Notes under the pieces: model-generated | Told to the model about the DNA's origin: nothing | The model's input: the letters and a program-made list of their open reading frames with translations, nothing else | The model's database searches: none | Position numbers and translations under genes: made by a program | Shown here: positions 1 to 5,880 of the stretch, in pieces | Layout of the letters: each line of letters begins with the position of its first letter | Numbering within the stretch: the first letter of the stretch is position 1 | Assembly (NCBI GenBank): GCA_038236905.1 | Contig: JBBRZG010000180.1 | Span: 1 to 6,749 of the forward strand | Source: UKL13-2 sp038236905 | GTDB lineage: Bacteria > Pseudomonadota > Gammaproteobacteria > Burkholderiales > Usitatibacteraceae | Reading direction: 5' to 3' | DNA length: 6,749 nt

Positions 1-1
1 G

Positions 2-301
2 ATTGTCTCTGTCATTGCGCCATTTGATTCCGCGCGCCAAGCGGCGCGACAGCTTGTGGCCCTGAACGGCGGGTTTTACTTGGTTCACGTGTCGACCTCA
101 TTAGCGGTGTGTGAAAAACGCGATACCAAAGGTTTGTATGCAAAGGCCCGTGCAGGCTTGGTTCTGCAATTCACCGGCGTGTCAGACCCTTATGAAGAGC
201 CGGCAGACGCGGAGCTTGTTATCGACACCAGCTGCGTTGCGGAAGCCGATGCCGTTCAACTCATCATTAGCCGCTTGCGCAGGGATGGTTTTTTGAGCTG
301 A
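2..301 (+). CDS. cysC: Adenylylsulfate (APS) kinase domain, C-terminal part; 5' end outside window
   Basis: APS kinase phosphorylates adenosine 5'-phosphosulfate to PAPS in cytoplasmic sulfate activation. The frame is open from base 2 and gives 99 residues ending at TGA 299-301. Seen: an IAPF segment near residue 6 (family IAPY/F), then CEKRDTKGLYAKARAG at 37-52, FTGVSDPYE at 57-65 and ELVIDT at 71-76, the standard C-terminal landmarks of the family. The P-loop that binds ATP would lie upstream and is not visible. The wording of the GLYAKARAG...DDPYE-like region also fits bifunctional ATP sulfurylase/APS kinase proteins, so the full protein may be a fusion; the visible part cannot decide. A 152-nt gap separates it from the next gene, so it may or may not share its transcript. 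The family call is firm; the internal ATG at about 56 is not a plausible start because homologous sequence continues upstream of it. Confidence 0.93.
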   Translation: MVSVIAPFDSARQAARQLVALNGGFYLVHVSTSLAVCEKRDTKGLYAKARAGLVLQFTGVSDPYEEPADAELVIDTSCVAEADAVQLIISRLRRDGFLS

Positions 302-453
302 GGGAGCTCGTTGAACCTTTAAAATATGTCATTCAAATTGAATCTGACACATTCGCTTAGGCGTAGTTAAGCAAATCCCTCAATTGATGTTTAAATACGG
401 CGACGAGATCAAAGACAAGCAAATAAATGATGAAACATCGAGAGGAAATATAA

Positions 454-678
454 ATGCACCATGATGAAGAATGGGACGCAAAAGATTTGGGCTGTGGCGA
501 TTTGGTACTGGAATTGCGAATCCGGCTACGCGCAATGCCCGGCAAAGTGTTAAAAGTCATCGCGCGCGATCCCGGTGCGCCGTCTGATCTTCCCGCTTGG
601 TGCGGCATGACCAATGACACCATGGTGCATCAGGATGCGGCAGCACAAGCGTATTGGATTAAGGCAAGATTGTCATAG
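454..678 (+). CDS. Small TusA/SirA-family sulfur carrier with a CGDL instead of CPxP motif
   Basis: TusA proteins are small cytoplasmic carriers that pass sulfur as a persulfide on one cysteine. This one has 74 residues, near the usual 75-85. Aligning its helix LRIRLRAMPG (21-30) with the TusA helix that precedes the PGE turn places Cys14 (in LGCGDL) exactly at the catalytic Cys of the usual CPxP motif, but both prolines are gone. A second Cys50 lies in DLPAWC, matching the TusA D-[IL]-P-x-[FW]-C segment. The start is well supported: AGAGGAA at 441-447 is about 7 nt upstream, and TAA at 451-453 is in frame immediately before the ATG, so no longer start exists. It is a paralogue of the N-terminal domain of the fusion at 3912. 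The DsrE-like gene follows 74 nt later, a classic sulfur-relay pairing. The function as sulfur carrier is inferred from family and context. Confidence 0.85.
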   Translation: MHHDEEWDAKDLGCGDLVLELRIRLRAMPGKVLKVIARDPGAPSDLPAWCGMTNDTMVHQDAAAQAYWIKARLS

Positions 679-752
679 AGTTCATTTATAAGTAAATCTT
701 TTCAAACCACCGTCTCACCCCCTACCGTCTTAACCCTTCACGGAGAACGCTC

Positions 753-1115
753 ATGGCTGGAAAATTCTGTATAAGTTTGACCTGCGCAAAAGATGACACT
801 GACCGAGCCACCGTCGCATTTGTAATCGCCAATGCTTCAGTCGCGTCTGATAAGGAGACGCTGGTGTTTTTAAGCATTGAAGGCACCCGCCTTTCGCAGC
901 AAGGCTATGCCGACGATATCCACGAAGAAGGCTTTGCCGCGCTTAAGGAATTAATGACCAATTTTGTTAAAGCGGGCGGGAAAATTTGGGTGTGTTCGCC
1001 GTGCTTTAAAAAGCGCAAGCTCGACGAAACCACGTTGGTTGAAGGTGCCACGATTGTTGGCGGCGCGAAGCTGGTTGAATTTATGGCGGATGGCTGCCCA
1101 TCCGTCAGTTACTAA
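753..1115 (+). CDS. DsrE-family protein with CSPC motif
   Basis: DsrE/DsrF-like proteins are small cytoplasmic sulfur-relay or sulfur-binding proteins that often exchange persulfide sulfur with TusA. The protein is 120 residues, the usual size. Seen: an N-terminal beta strand (FCISLTC, 5-11) followed by a DDTDRATVAF helix start, a GTRL segment at 44-47, and the strand KIWVCSPCFKKR at 77-88 that places Cys81 at the usual active position of the family and adds Cys84 to form CxxC. GATIVGGAKLVEF (98-110) matches the conserved C-terminal helix region. Cys6, Cys11 and Cys115 are further cysteines. GGAGA at 742-746, 6 nt before the ATG, supports the start. It lies between the TusA-like gene and the ABC importer. 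Its precise subfamily and partner are not determined by sequence alone. Confidence 0.9.
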   Translation: MAGKFCISLTCAKDDTDRATVAFVIANASVASDKETLVFLSIEGTRLSQQGYADDIHEEGFAALKELMTNFVKAGGKIWVCSPCFKKRKLDETTLVEGATIVGGAKLVEFMADGCPSVSY

Positions 1116-1161
1116 GCCTGATCGAAAGTAAAACAGCGCTAATGCTTCAGAATTTTTTGTA

Positions 1162-1186
1162 AGGTCTGGTGATCGATTTCAGACCT
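1162..1186. promoter_or_regulatory. Inverted repeat, 7-bp arms, between the DsrE-like and binding-protein genes
   Basis: Arms AGGTCTG (1162-1168) and CAGACCT (1180-1186) are perfectly complementary around an 11-nt spacer, 34 nt before the binding-protein ATG. A T-rich stretch (1152-1158) precedes it and ATTTCGATTT follows, but there is no clean T-run directly after the stem, so it is not a textbook terminator. It may be an operator, an attenuating or mRNA-processing hairpin that sets different expression for the importer, or chance. Confidence 0.3.
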
Positions 1187-1220
1187 ATTTCGATTTAACA
1201 TTTAAATAGGAAACTACATT

Positions 1221-2090
1221 ATGGTGACGCGTCGCAATATGTTGATTGGCACCGCAGGTTTGGCAAGCGTGGCGGCATTGCGCCCCGTTATCGCGCAGAA
1301 AAAAACGCTTCGTTTCGGCGTCGGTCCGCTACTCGCAATCGCTGAAGACACGAAAAAGGCGTACACGCCGATTTTTGCTCATCTCGCCAAACAGTTGGGT
1401 GTCGACTTTGAATTGGTTGTTACTACTGACTGGGCAGGCATGGCGGTTGCCATGGGCTCCGGAAACCTTGATGTTGCATGGATGGGACCATGGGGATATA
1501 TCTTGGCCAATGCGTCTACCGGCTGCCAAGTTGTAGCCACGGTCAAATACGATGAGAAACCAACTTATCAGGCCATCATCATCGCGCGCCCGAACCTTGT
1601 CGTTAACAAATTCCCTGACGACACGCGCGGTCTTTCGATCTCATTTGCTGACGTGGGCTCCACGTCTGGCTGGCTTATCCCGACTTTCTACAGCAAAGAG
1701 GTGTGGAAAATTGATCCAAAGACGTATTGGAAATATAGCGAAGGTGCATCGCATCCCGCGAATGAAATTGCAGTCGGCGCCGGACAGGTCGATATGGCAA
1801 CGGACTATGATCGGAATCGTAACGCGATGATTGAATCGGGTCGGGTGAAACCGGATAGCAACAAGATTATTTGGACATCTTCGCCACTACCGAATGACGC
1901 GATTGCGCTGCCTAAAAATGCGTCCAAGGAATTGATGGCGCAAGTGCAGAAAATTCTGGCTGATATCACGGTGGAACAAGCCAAGACGCTGTTGCCCAAT
2001 CACTACACAGGCTTTGTGGCAAATACCCATGCCGGTTATAAATCGATTGAGGATGCCGGGATAGCGGTCGGCCGCATCAAGAAAACCTAG
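1221..2090 (+). CDS. PhnD-type periplasmic substrate-binding protein of an ABC importer (phosphate/phosphite/phosphonate family)
   Basis: This is the periplasmic receptor that captures a small ligand and hands it to the membrane complex encoded next. The 289-residue protein begins with TRRNMLIG (3-10), a twin-arginine (Tat)-like motif, followed by a hydrophobic stretch (11-20) and a probable cleavage after Ala25 (PVIA-Q). The mature part opens with the strand LRFGVGPLL. LDVAWMGPWGY (83-93) and SFADVGSTSGW (141-151) match the two hallmark segments of PhnD/PtxB-like proteins; the STSG helix start binds the oxyanion group in known members. TAGGAAA at 1207-1213 supports the start, and an in-frame TAA at 1203-1205 blocks a longer one. 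The permease and ATPase follow directly. Family membership is firm, but ligand identity is not: the neighbours contain no C-P lyase or phosphite dehydrogenase and point to sulfur instead. Confidence 0.93.
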   Translation: MVTRRNMLIGTAGLASVAALRPVIAQKKTLRFGVGPLLAIAEDTKKAYTPIFAHLAKQLGVDFELVVTTDWAGMAVAMGSGNLDVAWMGPWGYILANASTGCQVVATVKYDEKPTYQAIIIARPNLVVNKFPDDTRGLSISFADVGSTSGWLIPTFYSKEVWKIDPKTYWKYSEGASHPANEIAVGAGQVDMATDYDRNRNAMIESGRVKPDSNKIIWTSSPLPNDAIALPKNASKELMAQVQKILADITVEQAKTLLPNHYTGFVANTHAGYKSIEDAGIAVGRIKKT

Positions 2091-2129
2091 CGCGAAGTCG
2101 GTAGTTCAAACCCAAGGCTCGAACCCAAT

Positions 2130-2942
2130 ATGACCCAGGCAGAGCTTGCGCTTGAAAAGATAGATGCCCGGGACCATTCATTTTGGTCGCGGCGCATCCG
2201 TTTATCGCTGGTTGCGTTGGGTGTTATTGCGTTTTATGCAGTCAGTTGGACTCTTGCAAAAGTAGACATGGGCAAGCTGGTGACCGGGCTACCCAAGCTT
2301 TGGTTTTGGCTGTCGCAGGCATGGCCTCCGGTGTGGACCGAGCTGCCGATATTTTTGCTTCGCATTGGCGAGACCATCGCGATGGCAGCCATTGGCACCA
2401 CGTTAGCAGTGGCCTTGGCGCTGCCCATGTCAATTCTCGCCAGCCGTAACCTCACGCCCTTCCCGAAAATTTATCAGCCGGTGCGCTGGTTCTTGAATGC
2501 ACTGCGGGGCATCGATGCATTTGTTTTTGCGTTATTGTTTGTCGCGGCAGTGGGACTCGGACCGTTCGCGGGTGTTATCGGCATTGCCCTTCACACCTGG
2601 GGAAGCGCCGCAAAATTTTTTGCCGATCATTTGGAAAATACCAATCTCGCGGCATTCGATGCGGTTCGCACCACCGGTGCCAATCGTTTCACCGCAATCA
2701 TGTATGCGTTGGTGCCTGACGTGCTGCCGGTATTCGCCTCTACCTCGTTATTTTGGTTGGAGTTCAATGTCCGCGCCTCTACCGTACTCGGTGTCGTCGG
2801 TGCCGGTGGTATCGGCCAGGAATTGAAAAACAGTATGGATTTACTTGATTTCGCACGCCTGTTTACGATTATTGCGTTGATTTTAATTGTGGTCACCGCA
2901 CTTGACCAACTCAGCGCGTGGCTGCGGCGGAAGCTGGTTTGA
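2130..2942 (+). CDS. PhnE-type ABC transporter permease
   Basis: Inner-membrane subunit that forms the translocation path for the ligand delivered by the binding protein. It has 270 residues, typical for PhnE-like permeases. Hydrophobic segments are visible at about 24-43, 80-103, 128-154, 187-211 and 241-259. The cytoplasmic EAA-type coupling loop is seen at about 174-200, with Gly183 at the conserved position and a Pro near its end. VLGVVGAGGIGQ (219-230) is a strong signature of this permease family. The ATG at 2130 has only a weak AAGG at 2114-2117 about 12 nt upstream. It lies 39 nt after the binding-protein stop and in the same frame, so translation may be partly coupled. Only one permease gene is present, so a homodimer is expected. 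Confidence 0.93.
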   Translation: MTQAELALEKIDARDHSFWSRRIRLSLVALGVIAFYAVSWTLAKVDMGKLVTGLPKLWFWLSQAWPPVWTELPIFLLRIGETIAMAAIGTTLAVALALPMSILASRNLTPFPKIYQPVRWFLNALRGIDAFVFALLFVAAVGLGPFAGVIGIALHTWGSAAKFFADHLENTNLAAFDAVRTTGANRFTAIMYALVPDVLPVFASTSLFWLEFNVRASTVLGVVGAGGIGQELKNSMDLLDFARLFTIIALILIVVTALDQLSAWLRRKLV

Positions 2943-2943
2943 G

Positions 2944-3792
2944 ATGAGCTCGACTATCTCCATTTCGGACGGTCACAAAAATAATAGCAGCGATTCGGAT
3001 GCCGCCCACGCCTCGGATTTAGTGGCGGCGACACGCAAAGCCAGCGCGAGATTGTCAGTACAAAATTTACGTAAAGTGTTTGGCGCGGACGGTCCCAACC
3101 CGCACGTCGCGCTGGACAACATAAGCTTTGAGGTGCACGAACGCGAATTGGTCGCAGTCCTTGGGCCAAGCGGGGCGGGCAAGACAACGTTGTTTCGCTG
3201 CGTTACCGGATTACTCGCGCCGGATTCTGGTGTGGCTCGTGTTGCAGGTCTAGACGTTGGGCAATTACGCGGCCAGCAGCGACGCCATATCGCGGTCGTC
3301 TTTCAGCAATTCAATCTGGTCAGTCGATTATCGGCGCTCGACAACGTGCTCGCGGGCCGACTCGGCTACGTTAGCGCATGGCGTGGCTGGTCGCGGCAAT
3401 TTTCAAAATCCGACCGGTTACTCGCACTGGAATGTCTTGATCGCGTGGGCTTATTGGCGAAAGCGCAGCAACGTGCCGACACGCTATCTGGCGGCCAACA
3501 GCAACGCGTCGCGATTGCACGAGCGTTAGCTCAGCAGCCCGATATCATCATCGCGGATGAGCCGATTGCCAGCCTTGATCCCAATATCAGCGCCGAAATC
3601 ATGGCGCTACTGCGCGACATTTGTCATACCGATGGCGTATCGGTGCTGTGCAGCTTGCACCAATTGCATCTGGCCACGGCGTATGCCGACCGCCTTATTG
3701 GTTTGGCGGATGGAAAACTGGTGACGGATGGTCCCGCCAGCGAATTTGATGACCTTGCGGCGAGCCGTCTGTACGGCGCTGAACGCGCATGA
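2944..3792 (+). CDS. PhnC-type ABC transporter ATP-binding protein
   Basis: Cytoplasmic ATPase that powers the importer. All motifs are present in the 282-residue protein: Walker A GPSGAGKTT (74-82), Q-loop VFQQFNL (119-125), signature LSGGQQQR (181-188), Walker B IIIADEP (201-207), D-loop ASLDP (209-213) and H-loop His239. The Q-loop wording VFQQFNLV and the long insert after it (about 139-155, rich in Trp/Arg) are typical of PhnC. The ATG lies 1 nt after the permease stop (TGA 2940-2942), which indicates translational coupling. An upstream in-frame ATG at 2887 would overlap the permease by 56 nt and adds 19 residues without family resemblance, so I reject it. The first 36 residues, rich in Ser, Asp, Asn and Ala, precede the usual start of the ATPase fold and are unusual. 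Confidence 0.95.
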   Translation: MSSTISISDGHKNNSSDSDAAHASDLVAATRKASARLSVQNLRKVFGADGPNPHVALDNISFEVHERELVAVLGPSGAGKTTLFRCVTGLLAPDSGVARVAGLDVGQLRGQQRRHIAVVFQQFNLVSRLSALDNVLAGRLGYVSAWRGWSRQFSKSDRLLALECLDRVGLLAKAQQRADTLSGGQQQRVAIARALAQQPDIIIADEPIASLDPNISAEIMALLRDICHTDGVSVLCSLHQLHLATAYADRLIGLADGKLVTDGPASEFDDLAASRLYGAERA

Positions 3793-3802
3793 AGGTAGTT
3801 CA

Positions 3803-3970
3803 ATGCTTAATGGTTTGCACGGGCTTGAAGGCACGCCCGTAACGTTACACACCGATGGTCAGCCGATCAGACCGCTTACAAAAAATATCAACACCACCAA
3901 AGGATTTTGCCATGACTCCCGCGCTCCCACCCGCCCCTGCCCACGCCCATGTGCCCGACACCAGTTTTGA
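3803..3970 (+). CDS. Possible 55-residue leader ORF overlapping the start of the fusion gene
   Basis: I do not recognise this ORF. Its ATG has a good GAAGG (3791-3795) 7 nt upstream, and it runs in another frame into the start of the TusA-MetE fusion gene, ending at TGA 3968-3970. The first half (about 27 residues, starting MLNGLHGLEG) reads as plausible protein, while the part overlapping the fusion gene is Pro/Arg/Cys-rich, as expected for a shadow frame. It could be a translated leader that couples the ATPase and fusion genes, a remnant of a lost gene start, or chance. Low confidence. Confidence 0.2.
   Translation: MLNGLHGLEGTPVTLHTDGQPIRPLTKNINTTKGFCHDSRAPTRPCPRPCARHQF
3899..3904 (+). 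promoter_or_regulatory. Ribosome binding site that sets the fusion gene start
   Basis: AAAGGA lies 7 nt before the ATG at 3912. The earlier in-frame ATG at 3855 has no Shine-Dalgarno-like sequence, and its extra 19 residues show no family resemblance, so 3912 is the preferred start. Confidence 0.7.
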
Positions 3971-5456
3971 TGGTGGCGATCTCGATTGCGGCAATGGCTT
4001 GCTGCTACTTATTCGGCGGCATATTGACCCCATGGACCGCGGCCAGCTGCTCGAAATACGCTCATCTGAAATTTCGGTTGATGAGGATCTTCCGGCATGG
4101 TGCCGGATGACGGGAAACGATTTGATTTCATGGACCAAGGACGGAAAACAACGCAGCTTTTTAGTCAGCAAAGGCAAATTGGCGGAGCGTAAAGCAAACG
4201 CCGCACCGCCGCCCATGACCACTATTCAAGCCGTGATGGAAATCAAAATTCCAACCAGCCTGCCCAGCCCAGCACCTGCGCCATCAATCAAGCCCCTATC
4301 CGTGATGGGCATCGGCAGCTGGCCGCGCCCGCGCTGGATGGTGCAGGCGATTCACGAACACATGGAGGGTCGCCTTGATGAATCCGCGTTCCAGAGCACC
4401 GGCAATGATGCCGTACAGCTGTCCGTCAATGCCCAACTGCGCGCCGGTGTTGACGTGGTCTCTGATGGCGAACAGCGGCGCGATAGTTACGCAAGTTTTG
4501 TTGGCGGTATTCTCGATAATTGCCAGCTAATTCCGCTCACGGATTTGTTGCCGCTGGTCGATGATCCGGAAGAGTTTGAACGCGAATTGCGCGCGTTGGA
4601 TGTGCCCGCCGGCGACGTGCGCCATCCTGCCGTATTTGGCCCACTCGGACGTAGCAAACCCATCGCCGTGCACGAGCTTGATTTCGTAAAAACATTGACC
4701 GATAAACCGGTAAAAGTGGCGCTGCCCGGGCCGTATCTATTGACACGCACTATGTGGATGGAGTGTATTTCTGACCGCGCTTACGCCAATCGTGAAGCGC
4801 TCGCGACCGACATCGTGCGGGTGTTGCGCGAGGAGCTGGCGCACTTGCTGTCGCGTGGCGCGGCGCTGGTTCAATTCGATGAACCCGTGCTGTCGGAGGT
4901 GGTGTTTAGCGGCGGCCAAAGTGCTAACAAACGTAGCTTTATGTGCGGCGCGTTGGGTGAGAAAAAAGACACCGCGTCTGAATTGGCCTTTGCCAGTGAA
5001 CTCATTAATGCAGTCGTTGCCGGCTTCCCACGAGAGCGCACTGCATTGCATATGTGTCGTGGCAACTGGACCCCGGATGAGTCCGCGGCCCTCGCTGGCG
5101 ATTACACACCGTTAGTGCCGACGCTTGCCGGACTTAAAGTCGGAACACTATTGCTGGAACTTTGCACGCCCCGCGCTGGCGAGATGGATATATTGCGGTC
5201 CATTCCTCAGGACATGCGCATCGGCATTGGTGTTTGCAATCAAAAACACGCCCACGTCGAATCGGTCGATGAGATCGTCGCCAAAGGTGAGCACGCGATT
5301 CAACTTTTCGGTAAAGAGCGGGTGCTATTTACGCCTGATTGCGGCTTCGCGACCTTTGCCGACAACCCGATTTCGTCCGATAAAATCGCAGAGGGGAAAT
5401 TGCAGGCAATGGCGCAGGCCGTGGTGCTGCTTCGCGAACGTCACGGAATTCATTGA
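3912..5456 (+). CDS. Fusion of a TusA-like sulfur carrier domain to a MetE C-terminal-like zinc methyltransferase domain
   Basis: The 514-residue protein has two parts. Residues about 18-96 form a TusA-like domain: Cys26 in DLDCGNG sits at the CPxP Cys position with both prolines replaced, and Cys64 lies in DLPAWCRMTGND, matching the stand-alone protein at 454. A Pro/Ala/Ser-rich linker (about 97-125) follows. Residues about 127-514 resemble the catalytic half of cobalamin-independent methionine synthase: GSWPRP (136-141), SDGEQ (184-188), LPGPYLL (271-277), QFDEP (321-325), and all four expected zinc ligands, His380 and Cys382 (HMC), Glu416 (LLLEL) and Cys477 (PDCG). The N-terminal half of full MetE is absent. 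Such short core enzymes transfer methyl groups to zinc-activated thiols. The tethered carrier suggests that the sulfur on TusA is the methyl acceptor or donor; this is inference. It starts 119 nt after the ATPase gene and ends 4 nt before the next gene. Confidence 0.9.
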   Translation: MTPALPPAPAHAHVPDTSFDGGDLDCGNGLLLLIRRHIDPMDRGQLLEIRSSEISVDEDLPAWCRMTGNDLISWTKDGKQRSFLVSKGKLAERKANAAPPPMTTIQAVMEIKIPTSLPSPAPAPSIKPLSVMGIGSWPRPRWMVQAIHEHMEGRLDESAFQSTGNDAVQLSVNAQLRAGVDVVSDGEQRRDSYASFVGGILDNCQLIPLTDLLPLVDDPEEFERELRALDVPAGDVRHPAVFGPLGRSKPIAVHELDFVKTLTDKPVKVALPGPYLLTRTMWMECISDRAYANREALATDIVRVLREELAHLLSRGAALVQFDEPVLSEVVFSGGQSANKRSFMCGALGEKKDTASELAFASELINAVVAGFPRERTALHMCRGNWTPDESAALAGDYTPLVPTLAGLKVGTLLLELCTPRAGEMDILRSIPQDMRIGIGVCNQKHAHVESVDEIVAKGEHAIQLFGKERVLFTPDCGFATFADNPISSDKIAEGKLQAMAQAVVLLRERHGIH

Positions 5457-5460
5457 CGCC

Positions 5461-5859
5461 ATGGCCAGCGCTGATTCAAACCAAAATATTCGCAAGCTTT
5501 GTCTGCTGGTGTTGCATACAGGCAATGCTGATCTGGCCGACTGCGCCACACCAATTTCGCACGCGCTCACTGCAAATGCCATGGAGTGTGAGGTAGAGGT
5601 TTATTTTATTGGCCGCAGCGTACGTTTTCTCGTTGAAGCTGCATCCCAGCCCCCTTCCGGCACGAGCCAGCCAACGCCGCTTACCGCAATGCTGGAAGAT
5701 GCCTATGCAAATGGTATTCGAATATTTGCATGTACCAGTGCATGGAAGGCGAATAGCTTGCCCGGAGAAATATTGGCCTCACGATGCGCCGGATTTGCGG
5801 GTGCGGCAACGTATCTAGGCCGCGCGCTTGATCCGAGTTGGCGAGTGCTGAGCTATTAA
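5461..5859 (+). CDS. Second DsrE-like protein, with a single conserved Cys
   Basis: A 132-residue protein with the alternating strand/helix pattern of the DsrE fold: strand KLCLLVLHTG (12-21), strand CEVEVYFIGRSVRFL (43-57), strand GIRIFACTSAWK (85-96) and a GFAGAATYLGRAL segment (111-123) in the place of the conserved C-terminal helix. Cys91 aligns with Cys81 of the DsrE-like protein at 753, while the second Cys of that CxxC is Ala94 here. Other cysteines are 14, 28, 43 and 109. The ATG lies 4 nt after the fusion gene stop; only a weak GGAA at 5445-5448 precedes it, so coupling is likely. The same frame is open upstream inside the fusion gene, but that part is a shadow. The DsrE assignment is good on fold pattern and context; the role in sulfur transfer is inferred. 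Confidence 0.78.
   Translation: MASADSNQNIRKLCLLVLHTGNADLADCATPISHALTANAMECEVEVYFIGRSVRFLVEAASQPPSGTSQPTPLTAMLEDAYANGIRIFACTSAWKANSLPGEILASRCAGFAGAATYLGRALDPSWRVLSY
5705..5731. repeat. Inverted repeat inside the second DsrE-like gene
   Basis: Arms ATGCAAAT (5705-5712) and ATTTGCAT (5724-5731) are perfectly complementary. The spacer itself ends with the palindrome ATTCGAAT (5716-5723). It may form an mRNA hairpin or be an internal protein-binding site; a chance origin within codons is quite possible. Confidence 0.3.
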
Positions 5860-5880
5860 ATAGACAGACTGCTAAAACAT

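Noticed and set aside
295..309. Hairpin GAGCT/AGCTC as a terminator of the APS kinase gene
   Set aside because: Stem is only 5 bp, overlaps the stop codon, and is not followed by a T-run.
302..453. Sigma-70 promoter for the cluster
   Set aside because: A CTGACA at 344-349 resembles a -35 box, but no acceptable -10 lies at the right distance; AT-rich sequence alone is not enough.
2887..2943. Longer start (ATG 2887) for the ATPase
   Set aside because: It overlaps the permease end by 56 nt and encodes residues unrelated to the family; ATG 2944 fits the coupled arrangement.
1221..3792. True phosphonate uptake operon (phnCDE gene names)
   Set aside because: The families match, but no phosphonate-degrading gene is present and neighbours are sulfur-related, so the specific names are withheld.
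3855..3911. Longer start (ATG 3855) for the TusA-MetE fusion
   Set aside because: No ribosome binding site and no family resemblance in the extra 19 residues; ATG 3912 has AAAGGA 7 nt upstream.
3845..4222. 125-residue minus-strand ORF
   Set aside because: Lies antisense to the TusA domain of the fusion, has no recognisable motifs, and no other minus-strand gene exists in the window.
4737..5051. 104-residue minus-strand ORF
   Set aside because: Antisense to conserved methyltransferase motifs; no family resemblance.
3912..5456. Ordinary metE gene
   Set aside because: The N-terminal half of MetE is missing and a TusA-like domain takes its place, so a standard methionine synthase label would mislead.
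5125..5460. Upstream extension of the second DsrE-like gene within the fusion gene
   Set aside because: The extension is a shadow frame of the methyltransferase zinc-site region, rich in Arg and Cys with no domain pattern.
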